This document shows, piece after piece, positions 21,971 to 33,644 of a stretch of DNA of 64,000 nucleotides; within the stretch, counting starts at the first letter, position 1; the number at the start of each line of letters is the position of its first letter. Source of the DNA: Myrica gale (lineage: Eukaryota; Streptophyta; Magnoliopsida; Fagales; Myricaceae); NCBI GenBank assembly GCA_963930655.1, contig OZ005602.1:6254001-6318000 (forward strand), written 5' to 3'. The position numbers were made by a program, and so were the translations under genes. Under the pieces are notes generated by a model. That model searched no databases. It saw only the letters and a program-made list of their open reading frames with translations, and was not told where the DNA came from.

Positions 21971-23661
21971 CAGTGGCGTACCTAGAATATAAAATGAGTG
22001 GAGTCGAATTTCTAAAGGAAAATGATAAAAAAAAATTCACGTAATGTAAAAAATGTCTTAAAATTACAATATCGCAAATTAAGAACTAAAAATATTAAAA
22101 ATAATGAAATAAATACTGTGTGGATAATATGTATGACCCACTTTGTCTTAAAAGAAAACGAATGCAATCTAAAATCGTTGTTAATCAAATGCGAAAAACA
22201 TTCTTTTGTTCGTGCCCATGTGCGGATAATATGTGTAACACACTTTGTCGCTAGTTCATGAGTGCTTCACATTTTTGTCTAACTTCATTGTGAGCACTAT
22301 CATATCTTCCAACATGTTCATTAAATCTCTCCAGTGCCTTTTTCAGTTATAAAATCCTTTAGATATAAACACATCTCCCCCAGATTGTGTTCCTTTAGGT
22401 CACCTAAATAGATAACACCACAAATAATAAGTTGTATCCTCTGATACACTATATTTTATCTATGGATAATCTTTGTATCACACCTCCCTAAAACCCCTCA
22501 AATCCTTCCCACATTTCTTCTTGGGAAAAACATAGCCACGAGGTTAAAAAACATCTTTGATCAAGTACTCCCTACAGACTTGATCCTGAATCCTAACATC
22601 ATATGAGTCAATAGATTTACCTAACCCAAGGTTAGAAATAATATCATCCGAACTCAACAAAGGGCGAGTTCTTTTCGAATTAGAATCCTCACATTAGGAG
22701 TATTAGAAGACTCCATGCTTCGTGGGTTTTTTTTTTATAAAAAATCTATCCATTATCTAAAAAGAACAAAACAAAACAATTTAAATTGCCCATCAACATG
22801 TGAGGAAAACAATTCTTAACACCCATCAATAATTATGGAGTTTGATGCATATATGAAGATAATGAATCTTCTTCTGTCAAAAAGTATTGGTGCACTCAGC
22901 TATTTCTTGTTCAAAAATAACCTCAATAATAAATTAGATCAATCAAAACCAGTATTTTTGTGCTTCCTTTCTAATTGATAGATGATAAATTAGTGATGAC
23001 CTGCATAATAAATTAGTAGGACATACATAATTTATGTATTAGTGCAGCTAAAGTGATAATGGATCATACAAATGGAGTAGTCCAAAAATGATGTATTTGG
23101 TAGGTCTCTGTACATGGAGAATTTCCTGCATCCTTGGAATAATAATAAATCTATGTTCACCACAAGGGTCAACCAATAATATTAAAATGGAAAAAGTAAA
23201 CCAACAATATATGAATGAGAGAGCTCAGAGGTGGAGCTGGGCTTATCAGGGTTGGTGGCGTCGGCGGTCTGTCGGGGATGGTCGGCGTTCGGCGGGGGAT
23301 GGCGGCTGGGGCAGTGGCAGCGACGACAATGAGCTGTGAGCAATGAGAGAGACTGCTGAGGTGTGAGGAATGAGGGAGACACAAAGAGATTGCAGAGTGA
23401 GAGAGAGAGGTGTGAGTAATTTTTTTTAATCAGAGGCTGAAATGACACCATTTCACCCTCTGATTTTTTAAAAATTAAGCAAGCAGACCACACTGACTGA
23501 GCCAGTGGGTGCGCCCCCGCTGGCCCAGTCCCGCCTCCACTGGCCCTGGATGCAGGCCTGAGCCAGTGTGGACGTGTTTGCTTCTTAACAACAACAAAAA
23601 ATTTATAAAGAATTTTTGGAGCCAGTGGGCGCCCTCGCCCACACCCCTCTAGATTCACTTA
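21971..23661 (-). mobile_element. hAT element with 8-bp target-site duplication
   Basis: The element is flanked by TGTTTGGG at 21963-21970 and 23662-23669 and begins CAGTGGCGTACCTAGAAT, the form common to plant hAT transposons. The right end is a worn version of the inverted repeat (TCTAGATTCACTTA). Unit B has no insertion here, although a small local deletion blurs the empty site (about 44235). Transposase remnants are listed separately. At 1691 bp with broken coding sequence it is non-autonomous. Confidence 0.75.
22190..22720 (-). pseudogene. hAT transposase remnant (TTF-type zinc finger region)
   Basis: On the minus strand, starting near 22710, the frames read MESSNTPNVRIL, then SNLGLGKSIDSYDVRIQDQV, CREYLIKDVF, PRGYVFPKKKCGKDLRGF, and further on ALERFNEHVGRYDSAHNEV, RQKCEALMN. 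These match the N-terminal part (dimension of about 150 residues) of plant hAT transposase-like proteins with a TTF-type zinc finger, typically PSDPGLR...YHPNIRDxVRRAYLxKGPxQP and later HNxxxxKCExLMNQKQ. Stops and frameshifts break it, and the DUF4371/catalytic region and dimerisation domain are gone. Confidence 0.65.
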
Positions 23662-23669
23662 TGTTTGGG

Positions 23670-25474
23670 GCGAAGGAAAATAAAAATCAGGAGATAGAAA
23701 GATAGCCGAAGACGAGAGAAACAAAGGGCAGAGAGGAGAGAATTTGGTTCAGATACAGATGTGGAGGTAAGCATTTATAAAATTTACTGTTAAAAAGCAA
23801 TTTTCCCTAAAAATAATGAAGAAAATTGGGTAGATTTAAAAAAATCGAAACGAGCGCGTGTTGAGTGTCTCCATATAACCGCTTCGGTTTGGCTATAATC
23901 CTACGTGGTCAGCTCTTGTGCACTCTTCTAGTACTTCACAAAATCATATCATCCTATTAAATATAAATATAAATCCCCTATCATCATTTAAAATAATCTC
24001 TTAATTTATTGAAGGAGTCTAAAATAATTGAAAACTATACTTCATTCAAGAATGTGAAACATCGGAATAAGGGTGAGTATTGAAATGGATAGAATCAGAA
24101 TGATTCATTTCGATACTCACTGTAATTCTTTTTTTTTTGTTTGGAATGGAAATGGAACAGAGCCAGAAATTCTGGTTCGGCATTTTGGCTTTTTCGGACA
24201 TTTTTTTTGAGGCATTAATAAGCCAAAAAAAAAATTACCGAATTTTTGGATGATTTTTTTGTTATTCATCATAAATTAACAATAAATGTAAACATTCATC
24301 CAAGATATAGATTCTAAAATAAACATTCAAGCAAATTCCATATGTTATACTTTATTTTGAGCCTTATTTAAAATAAAAGAATCGAAAATTTTGGTATTTT
24401 TTAGTTATTCATCATAAATTAACAATAAATGTAAAATATTTATGCTAAATCTAGACTCTAAAATAAAATTCAATCAAATTTCATATGTTATATGCTATTT
24501 TGAGCACTATTTTTATTTTATTTTTTTTAGAAACATAAAATTTTGCCAGAATTTCAACTTCTAGTTTCAAAATTTGCCAAAAATGACGTCGTATATGCTG
24601 GAACCGGGAACCGCATTTCAGAAATTGAAAGTGAAATCGGAAAATTCCCATTATTATCGGAATTTCCTCCCACACCCTTACGCCCAAAACCTAGAATCCT
24701 TTAGTTAACAATTTTGAAGGTAATTTATAGAAATTTGAGGGTCTTCAATAATTATCATCCTGCTTGTAATTACATAATATTATATTATGTGCGAATCGGA
24801 ACCCTTTTTCATGACAAAAGAGAGCTACACTTATTAATTTACAATTGCTGCCTCATTTATAATTTGACTTTCTTAAAGTATTACCCCTAAACAAGTTTCT
24901 TTCTTATCTAATAGGTAATTGTTGGAATTGTGCCACACGACAACTCTTTCATCTATTTCAATATTTAGATCTAGATCTAGACTTAATAGATAATGTGTAA
25001 AAATTAGATAGTTCTTGAGATCAAAGGCCAAAGTTGAAGGTTGGAGAAAAAAATTTAAAATGAAGTGGTAGTTTATAATTGTACAATTTAATTTTTAGCA
25101 TCAATGTCCTCTCTAATTTGTTGTCTGAATTAGAGCATTCAATTCGAAGAGAGATAACATTGTCTTAAAATATTTAATGTTGTCTATATTGATTATCAAG
25201 CAATATAGATCATTTAATATTCAATATTTGTTGTGTCTATCTTTCTCGGATTTGGACCAATTAATTCGAACAAAAAATTAGAAAGAATCTTAATTTTTTC
25301 ATTGACTTTACATTTATTTCTAAGACAACTATCCTTATCAATAAAAAAGAATAGATAGAATTTGTACTCTTAAAATTTGTATCTATTTAAACAATTTAAA
25401 TCATCATGCTGGCCTTTGTTACGAGAACAGTTTGTTGAGAGCTTAGGATGCATGCATATTTGGGGGCAGGATAT
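23670..25474. other. right end of unit A
   Basis: Colinear with unit B (44230-45160) and with copy 0 (848-2050). No gene. 24960-25440 is AT-rich and has no match in B, which lost it. The unit ends in a GCTTAGGATG phrase (25441) also found at 45156 in unit B. Confidence 0.5.
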
Positions 25475-26177
25475 AAAAAGACCGTTGCTATAGCAGCGGT
25501 TTTTTAGCCCGTCGGCATAGATCTATCGCGGCGGTTCGGGTTACCGCTGGTGAAGACCTCGGGTCAGTTAGCGGCGGTCGGTTAGCGGCGAACACGACCG
25601 CCGCTATAGACCCGAACACAATTTTGTCTTCCTCACAGCGTTTCGTGAAAACACTGTTATAGACCTTTAGCGACGGTCTCGACCGCCGCTATAGGTCTGT
25701 GCCAAATTTTTTTTTTAATACACTACTAATTTTTTCCTATATTTCATATACATGCTTTTTTAATCGATAATACAAATTTATTTTAATAATACAAATTTAT
25801 TGGATGTAAAAACTTAAAGACCAAGGATAATAAAATAAAATATACTTCATCATTGATTAATACCGTTTTACAACAAATACAAGAATCTCTACAAGTAATC
25901 TGGAACCAATTAAAATCTAGTCTCAAAAAGCTCAAATGAAAATAAGAAACTGGTGATGAAATCTTCCCAGGAAAATGAGAAAATCTTGAATTGCTTCCTG
26001 CAATGAAAGGAACAAACATTACTACCAGTAGACTTAAGCTCTGAAGCAAACATCAGGTGCAGTCATACAAAAGTAAGTGTTACAAACTGCCATACAAGAA
26101 ACTATGTATAAAAGAACAAGAACTTAACGTGGATTTTCATACAATTTTGGAATAACAACTAATATAGAAGTGCTATG

Positions 26178-26240
26178 TCAATCCTCAAACAAATCAGGAT
26201 ACTCCTCAGGATCAGCTAAACATTCAGCATCTTTTGGATT
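26178..26240 (-). pseudogene. captured coatomer beta-prime exon, second piece
   Basis: Minus strand reads NPKDAECLADPEEYPDLFED then TGA. This matches the coatomer beta-prime (COPB2) stretch that in plants reads close to AESLADPEEYPNLFEDW; the W codon has become a stop. Coatomer beta-prime is a subunit of the COPI vesicle coat working between Golgi and ER. Only a partial exon is present. Together with the piece at 26370-26420 it identifies the source gene well. Confidence 0.7.
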
Positions 26241-26369
26241 AGGCAAGAAAAATCATATGAACATTAGGCAAGAAAAAACTAGTTAATGGAGATCATTTTT
26301 CAAGGAAATTAATGTTCAAATGCTCAAGCAGACAAATGATCCAAAGTGACATAAATGAATTAGATTTAC

Positions 26370-26420
26370 CTTTGCAACCTCTAATCTTCCAAGTTGTATG
26401 GCTAGCTCAAATCTGTAATC
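26370..26420 (-). pseudogene. captured coatomer beta-prime exon, first piece
   Basis: Minus strand reads DYRFELAIQLGRLEVAK and ends on AAG followed by GTAAAT, a good donor. This is the conserved alpha-solenoid motif of coatomer beta-prime. The upstream side is cut by a MITE-like inverted repeat that begins directly at 26421. Order and strand agree with the second piece, and the intron between them survives, so the capture was at DNA level. Confidence 0.7.
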
Positions 26421-26752
26421 AAGGGTGATGTTCGTTTTGAGAAAAAATGTAGGATTTTGGAGAAGTTGTGAATTTTTATGTTGAATAGTGTTTTATTGGT
26501 GTTTGTGTAAAGTGGAGAGAGAAATGATTTGATGTAATTGTTTAATAAAAAAGTATTGGAGTTATGTGAAAAAGTATAGAGAGAGAAAATTTATGTTGAA
26601 TAAAAAATTAAAAAGTTGTTGGAGATTGTGTAAAATGTATTGGTTTTTGTGTTTGAATTCTGAATATGTTCGGTGGTAGAATTGTGAATATACTTAGAAT
26701 CCTGAAAAAATGGTGAAAACGAACATGACCCTTAGGTATTACAAACCCCCTT
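26421..26752. mobile_element. MITE nested in element 1
   Basis: The left end AAGGGTGATGTTCGTTTT and the right end, reverse-complemented AAGGGTCATGTTCGTTTT, form an inverted repeat of about 18 bases with one mismatch that continues more loosely. The interior is AT-rich without coding. It abuts the coatomer-like exon at 26420. Confidence 0.55.
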
Positions 26753-27380
26753 CTGCTCTTTCCAAGCTCAGGCTCCTCATTTCTCAAAGGCAAAGGGGAT
26801 AGTCTAAATATTGAAATTAAGCATTATCAGCAGAGTTTTTGAATCTGCTAGAACTCAGATAATAAACAACAGTTCTAGGATACATTCTCAGTCATTCATG
26901 GTAACATGTACATACATTACTCTAACCATAATCTCCAGCAGTCAAACCATAGCTCCAAGGAGTCACAACCATAGCCAGAACCCCCAATTGAAAAAATCAA
27001 ATTGAAGGTTCACAGATTAAAAGGAGAGAGTACAAGAAAAAGGAAAAGTCAACAACTGATCCTATTTTCTAAATCTCGGCTGTTTAGCCATATACTTATA
27101 AATGCAAGGTGATTTTTCCCATGCTTCTCCTTTCAAGATTCAAGCCAATTCACATACAAAGCGATAGATTTTAACATTCAAAAATTCTGTCCGATTGATT
27201 CAAGCAAAAATTTTGGCCCTAGGGGGCATGTTCACCGTTGGGCAGTGCATGAACTAGTTGACTTGTATCAATAATTTCGTTCTTGATATGATTCTCCAGG
27301 AGCTGAAGATCAATGTCACAAAGCATAAGATTCCAACATCTCCAATACCGAAACCTTGTGGCAGAATTTACTTTCGATTA

Positions 27381-27517
27381 CCTGATCATCAAAGCAAGTT
27401 TGCGCACTGCCAGACACCAGAAGTGAGATGTGGCCACAACTGCTGGTTGTTACATCACAGCGCATTGTCACAACACCACGAGAAAATGGCCCTGCCTGAA
27501 GGGGCGGAGGAGAGGCA
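27381..27517 (-). pseudogene. captured exon of an unidentified gene
   Basis: A 137-base exon bounded by a good acceptor (CATTTCAG) and donor (CAG then GTAATC). It reads SASPPPLQAGPFSRG, VVTMRCDVTTSSCGH, ISLLVSGSAQTCFDDQ with no stop. Codon use and sharp splice borders make it a real exon, but I cannot name its source gene. It lies in the same orientation as the other captured exons. Confidence 0.55.
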
Positions 27518-27680
27518 CTGAAATGAATTGTATAGGCATTGATAGTAAGAAAGTTAATAGGCAGGGACATAAATAAAGCCAAATAAGTATCCAAAAAGAG
27601 GCATCGACAGTAAGATGAGAACCAATCAGCACATAAAAATGAAGTTCAATCAAAGAATCCTCAGAAAATGAAGTTGCAAC

Positions 27681-28414
27681 CTTCTTTTTGTCTCATTTCA
27701 GAGCTGATTGGCTTTTCTTCAGTCTTATCTGTAATATCAGCATTTTCGATTACTGCAGTAGGGCCACAGCTCTTGGAAGTAGACGGAGCATAATCTGCAA
27801 ACATCACCTTCTCGTATGAGTTGATAGCCAAAGGTCTCACCCTTCATCCTACCGGTACAAACTCTTAAACCAAGCAAATTTCAAAATCTCATCATGGTAT
27901 ATTGTCATGTGATATCCTCAATGATGAGCGGGAAAAACCTGAATATTTTTGGTTCATCTGCCATTCTTCATAGAGTGGTTGAACAAGTCCTCCCAAGAAA
28001 GTTAACACTTTAGGATTTAAACAGACTATACCACTATGTATTGCAGATTTATCTTCTAAACAGATAACTAGGTAGTTTCACAACCTTAAACCCTATATGC
28101 AAAACACAAACGCCAAGAAACTATCTCAGATTTCAAAAACTTCTTTTTTTAAGTCACATCTCAAAATTCAAAACGAAATTTTCATCAAACTTATTTTTTT
28201 AAGTCCCGTCGTTTCCTTCAGAGTTTTACAGGCCAGAAAAACAATTCATAAAACCATCATTTCTCATTGCAAAACATTTGAACTAACAAATAAACAGCTA
28301 GCAAGTAAAAATGAGACTACCTTAGTTCCTGGAACAACTTCGGCCAAAGCACCATCCTCTGCTTCTTAGGGATTCTAAAATATTCGATTCCGAAGCGCTG
28401 GAGCTCTCTTCCAT
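27681..28414 (-). pseudogene. captured exons of an RMI1/TDRD3-type OB-fold gene
   Basis: Three exons with splice borders: 28321-28414, 27939-28055 and 27681-27795. The first opens with ATG and MEESSSASESNILESLRSRG then WCFG, and continues in a shifted frame as EVVPGTK. The second reads EDKSAIHSGIVCLNPKV, LTFLGGLVQPLYEEWQMNQK. The third reads SKSCGPTAVIEN and TDKTEEKPISSEMRQKE. By memory of the family these follow, in order, a plant tudor-domain-3/RMI1-like protein with an N-terminal DUF1767/OB-fold, of a class tied to topoisomerase III complexes. The first exon fuses the very start of the gene to a later exon end, with the exons between deleted, and the join is out of frame (TAA after CSRN). 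It is a captured fragment, not a working gene. Whether it is transcribed from the element is unknown. Confidence 0.65.
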
Positions 28415-28429
28415 TTTAGCGCCAGGGCG

Positions 28430-29547
28430 TGTCTGAGATGTCAAATTTGGGGGTATTTTATTCTTTCTGTTTGGGCCTCACTTTGCTAAGGGAAACAGAA
28501 AAAGAAGAAGAGAATTTACCAATCACCAGTCCTGGGATATCTGCTCATGGAAGGGACCTCAAGGGTGGGAGCCAAACCCATCTCTCTATAGCTCTTCTTC
28601 TCGTCCTCCTCTTTGACCACAGGATCACCCACTTTCGAGAGAGGGCGTGAGGGTAAGAGATAGAGTGAGAGATTTTTCAAAGAGACTTAGAGATAGGGAG
28701 GGAGAATTAGAGAGAGACGGACAAGGAAGGCGCTAAATGAAAATAAGCTAAGTGGGTTTGTATTCGGAGGGAAAAATTTGGCGCTCAAGGAAAGTTTTCC
28801 TCTCGTATTTTATGTTTTTTTCGTCCAAAAGCTCCACGCCTGTACTGAAAAACTTAATAACGCACTTAGCAAGTGTATTAAGTGGGTTTGTATTCGGAGG
28901 AAAAAACTGATTTCGTTATTACATTTTAAACTCACCGTTTTCAGTTTTTTTAATAATAAGTTATATACATATTTTTAGTAAATTAAGATCAATTGTAATA
29001 ATATTTAAACATTGTAAGATTTGTTATATGTATTTATTATATATATGGTATGTGCTAATTAACCTAAGTACTTTATATATATGTACCTATATACATAATG
29101 ACTAAATCATAGCGTCTAAGACTATATACTAAGTATTTTATATGCATGTACCTACCTAATGACTAAATCATAGCCTCTATGACCATCTATTAAGTTATAC
29201 AACTTAATAATACTTATAATTTAATTAAAATAAAATTAATAAATTGGTAGTATATATTATATAATATTTATAATTTAAAAATATAATGTTTTCTTTTATA
29301 ACATTGTATGATTTGTATATGTTTTTATATGTACTCTAATTGCATAAGTTAAATATTATGTCTTTATATTATGCAACAACCTTAATGTTCGTAACACTCT
29401 CTCTAACTTAATATTTTAGTAAGTATGTCTTTAAATTAAAAATTTTCACATACATGACAAACTATATTATATATTAACATAAATACAATAATATTTAACA
29501 TTAAAAAAATTATAACTAATTAAATATATATTTTTCATCTTATACCT
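28430..29547. other. element 1 interior, no gene
   Basis: 28430-28780 looks like a captured promoter/5' leader (pyrimidine and GA-rich) just upstream of the ATG at 28414. 28980-29547 is very AT-rich and resembles the AT-rich interior of element 3 (61380-61980). Confidence 0.45.
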
Positions 29548-29684
29548 ATAGCAGCGGTCAAAACAAAACCGCTGCTAGGGCTCTATAGCGGCGGTCATTT
29601 CAGCGTTTTTTGAAAAATGTTGCAAAAACTCCATTTTAGCGGCGTTTTTAGCGACCGCTGCTAAAGACCCTTTTTTTTGTAGTG

Positions 29685-30082
29685 CCGACTATACATGGTT
29701 GGAATTTTTCCCATCCAATATCCATTTGCTGTAATTATTGTCGACACCACTAATATTCAATTGATCCTTCATTTCCTGATCTATTTTTTGCATCTTCACA
29801 TTCTTCAATTTCCGACATGGAGATCTTATCATCCCAAGATTATCCACACAATTCTTAACCAATCTCATAAACACTCGTACACTGTCCCTATACTTTGCAT
29901 CTCACCTATTAAATCCAACTCTTATCCGTTCTACTTCTTACTATAAAAATAACACAAACAATCATGCAAAAAGTACTCTTGGAACTTCCAATCCTGGTGG
30001 TGGTTCCAATCCCATTTTTTTTTTATAGAGTTCCAATCCCATTTGGGATTACAATATCTACAATGTACTTAACTGTCACAAG
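29685..30082. other. junction between element 1 and unit B
   Basis: Unique sequence with no gene. The open frames at 29695-29946 and 29964-30155 have no recognised domain. Unit B similarity begins at about 30083. Confidence 0.4.
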
Positions 30083-31739
30083 CATTGTTTTTTGGTTTTT
30101 CCACAAGAAAATGACGAGGTTGTGCGCTAGAAAGAGAAGCGGAAGCAAAAGCTGAAGATAATGAAGACCATGCTAATCACAAAGTCAAGCTAAAGTCGGA
30201 CTTTGAAGCATAAGATATCATTTTTAGTTGGAGCCTTGACCCAACACAGATTGGTGAAGTTTTTTTTTTAATTTTAAAAAATGCCTATTCGTCCATGGTG
30301 GAAAAAAAAAGACTTAATTTATCTGGGTTTGTTTTTAAAATTTTGGTCACTCTAAAATTTAAGTCATAATAAAATAACTACAAAAAATTATCTCTCTTCA
30401 GTTTTTCATCAATTCTATCATCCTAAAATTTTAACCATCCCAAAATTTTACAAACAAACACCATATTATAAGAGAGCTAATTTATATTCTGCTTTATTAG
30501 TAGAGAATCTAACTATATATGATGTTCATTTAGATGTATAAGTAATTTGGACAATAAAAAATAAAACAAAAAATTAGTAGAATAAAGTGTCCTTTTATTA
30601 CTATTTATTTGCATAATACCAAAAACTGTTTCTGATAAAACTTCCAAAAAATATGATCTACCGTTACTTGCTAGAGGTGGGAATCTGGATAGGGAAAAAT
30701 AAAATAAAAGGATGAATACACTTTTTATTCATGGAGAGCTGATTTGACAGTGAAAAATCAAGAGTTTAGATCCAAACAACACTTGGCGAATACATAGGTG
30801 TTTTTTCGAGAGTACTATGATTTGTTTTGTGTGTCATGTTTTAACTTGTGCAAATGAGTTTGAACTATTGCTCAAACCAAATCGAACCGGATCGAACATG
30901 GTCCAAACAGATAGCACATAAAATAATCATTCTAATAAAATTAGATTGTTAAAATTTTGGAGTACGAGGTTTGTGAAAAAATGAAAATAGTTTATTAAAG
31001 TTGGTGAAAAAGTGAAGAGAGAAGATTTAAATGAATATTATAATTAAAAAATAATTATTTAATAAGAAATGAGATTATTTTTAAAAAAAATTTAATCAAA
31101 TAAAAAATTTTGAGTGTAAAAAATTTGGCAATCAAACGTCGGTAAACAACAAGTTCATTAACCTGTACGCGAAAATTCTACACTTTGCGAAGATATATAA
31201 GATATAAGTTCTGAGATGTTTCGGTTGGGTTTTGGTTGAGGTAGGCGGCAAAGCTTAATGCATTTGGACCGAGCCCAGCCCATCTCCTGACCCAAGATGC
31301 TCTCCATTGTCCTAAAACGATGCTTGGGATATATATGGTACTGCTCTCAATTGGACTACTTAGTTTCTACATTTGCCCTTCTTACGTTTTATTTGTTGTA
31401 AATTAAATACTAAAGTTAAGATAAATGAAATTTTTAGATAATTTCAGGTAGGATTTAGGATGTTCTAATTTTTGTATTTTCTTTCCTTTTCTTTTACCCA
31501 AATCAAACGAGTACTGCATAAATGCGGTAGCAGTGTATGTGATATTAATCTATGATGATGTTTGAGTGTTCAAATTTTAGGTGTTGAAATTGGTGAAAAA
31601 GTGAAGAGAGATTATTCGATGAGAAAGAGATTATTTTGTAATTATATTAGGTCACCTCAAAATTTTGGCTAACAAACACGTGGTCATGTTTCTGTTAACA
31701 TCTTATCTCGATCTATCTCCCTCTCTTCAATAAGGATAA

Positions 31740-32380
31740 TTCTGCCAGCGTATTAAAGTGAAATTAGAGAACAATAAAGAATCTCTCTTCCATAAGCTCT
31801 CAATTTGAGACAGTTAACTTGGACAGTTGTGCGTACCATATGTGAGCATCTCTTTGGATCCGAATTTCCAAACAGGATTCCATGAGAACAACGTATGTAT
31901 TGGATCACTGAAGATGTAAGGTTCTTTGAACGCAGAAAAATTCTGAGTCAAAACCAAATTAAAATTTTGCAGATAATTAAAGGGTGGAAGCGTTAAGGTT
32001 GGCAGCTTCCCGTGTGCTTATCTCTAGTGCTGGTGTCACCATGTGCAGACCAAAGACTTCCCCTTTTCTCAGTGGGGGGAGAAAATAGTTTGCTGGGGTT
32101 TATTAGCATTTCTTGTCCTATACTAACAGTTTTTTCTATTTCCCCCGGATATCCCCCTATGATGCTATTCTTGCATCTCAAGTTCTTTTATCATAGCTTC
32201 TGTATGCTGGACTTTCTCTTCTTCTTTTGTGAGGCTTTTCGGTAATCGGAGAAGAGAAGTGAACCTCTCATTGCAGTTAACAACGTACCAAATTTCTCCG
32301 AGACATTGGACGATATCTGTGACTCCAGTCAAAATCACTCTCTCCTCCGATCTTTCTTTTTTTTTCTTTTTTTTTTTCAA
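31740..32380 (-). pseudogene. decayed coding block, unit B copy
   Basis: Best preserved of three copies. From about 32342 downward the minus strand reads VILTGVTDIVQCLG, EIWYVVNCNERFTSLLRLPK and TKEEEKVQHTEAMIKELEMQ before a stop; a shifted frame then gives EIEKTVSIGQEML and NPSKLFSPPTEKRGS. The amino-acid pattern is protein-like (charged helix, then a basic loop). I do not recognise the family. At least one frameshift separates the two parts, so it is probably not functional. Confidence 0.35.
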
Positions 32381-32674
32381 ATAAATCCCCTCTTCTTAGT
32401 CTTGATCTTGTAGACAACCTCCTCAAACAGTTAATCAGTCAAAACAAAGAAAAAATAAATAATTTAATCAATAAAAAAATGATTTTAGTAGATGTTTTTT
32501 TTTATCCGATAGTTATATATATCTCATAACACTCAGCTTCTATTTATCTGCACCGACCATATCTATTACAGAGTATATAAAAAACAAGATGTATCTGAAG
32601 CGAGAGTCTTCGAATCCATGTACAAGAAGATCACCATGGACGACCTTGGAATTGATTCGTACAAGAAATGCCAA

Positions 32675-33644
32675 CTATATATGTAGAAGTAATTTGGACA
32701 ATAAGAAAATAAAACAAACAATTAGTAGAATAAACTGTCCTTTTATTACGTCTAATTATATGTATAATACCTAAAACTATTTCTAATACAACTTCCATAA
32801 AATATGATCCATTATCACTTCCTAGAGGTGGGAATCTGGATAGGGAAAAATAAAATACAATAAAATAAAAGGATGAATAGACTTTTTATTACAATACTTA
32901 GAGAGAAATAAATAAGTGTTTTTCGAGAAAACTCTATATGTTTCTGTGTGTCATGTTTGAACTTGTGCGAATGAGTTTGAACTATTACTCAAACCAAATC
33001 TAATTGGTTCAAACATAGTCCAGATAGATAGCACATAAAAATAACCATATATTTAATATTTTAGATTGCATCTTCATAAACAATTCAACAACTCATATTG
33101 CATGTCTTCCTATGATGTAAAAATGATGCAATATTTTTCAACTGTTTTTGTCCAAGTATTGAGCTGTTCTCGTGTTTTGGCATTATGTTGGCCAACGGTT
33201 TTTCAAACAAGTTGGAACTCATTGTCCCGTCGTTCTAACAAAGTTTGAAGTAGTTCGAATCGTACGCAGCAGAAAACTCTCTCTTCTTAACATCTTATAC
33301 GTTGTATGCTTTTTATAAATATACTTTTTAATTGTGTTGAATTTTGCAGAAAAGAAAGAGAATCATTATTCGAATTTGACTACCACAGACTGTCTTCTTC
33401 TGTAGAAGCTGTATTTTCAATTTATTGCACAATCAATTTCTTTTTGTGTCGTCTAATAATGTCTTTTTTTTTTTCTTTTTAAAGCAGTGTTTAGAGATTG
33501 TTCGGTTGTGTTATTTTTTGAGAATTTTTTGTGTTTTAAAAATTTTTAGGTCATGTTAACTTTATTGGTATGCGAGTTATAATTATTTTTATGTGGTGTT
33601 AAAAATGATGTTTGGTTGTAGAATTTTTTATATTGTGAGACATT
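32675..33644. other. AT-rich spacer of unit B
   Basis: Matches A 11180-12170. No gene. Confidence 0.45.

Larger units (their letters stand above)
6195..25470. repeat. segmental duplication unit A
   Basis: Long colinear similarity to unit B (30083-45190) and unit C (46728-55877). Anchors: 7728-8450 with 46969-47735; 8740-9655 with 48048-49050; 8860-10530 with 30086-32020; 12430-21960 with 36010-44225; 18045-20890 with 53640-55877; 23795-24600 with 44345-45140. Interruptions special to A are a solo LTR, a LINE and an hAT element. A has also lost about 350 bases near 9835-9885 that B and C keep (B about 30990-31340). Confidence 0.85.
25475..29684. mobile_element. CACTA-like element 1, carrying captured host gene exons
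   Basis: The right end reads TTTTTTTTGTAGTG (to 29684), the reverse of CACTACAAAAAAAA. The left end (25475) keeps AAAAAGACC but has lost its CACTAC. Both ends carry subterminal repeats of the GACCGCCGCTATAG type (25480-25710 and 29548-29670). The left 400 bases match, inverted, the right end of element 3 (about 63480-63957), so the two belong to one family. The 3.8-kb interior has no transposase but holds several host-type exons on the minus strand. It sits between units A and B. Confidence 0.75.

Noticed and set aside
23182..23658. 158-codon minus frame
   Set aside because: It lies in the GC-rich part of the hAT element, has no recognised domain, and looks like a composition effect.
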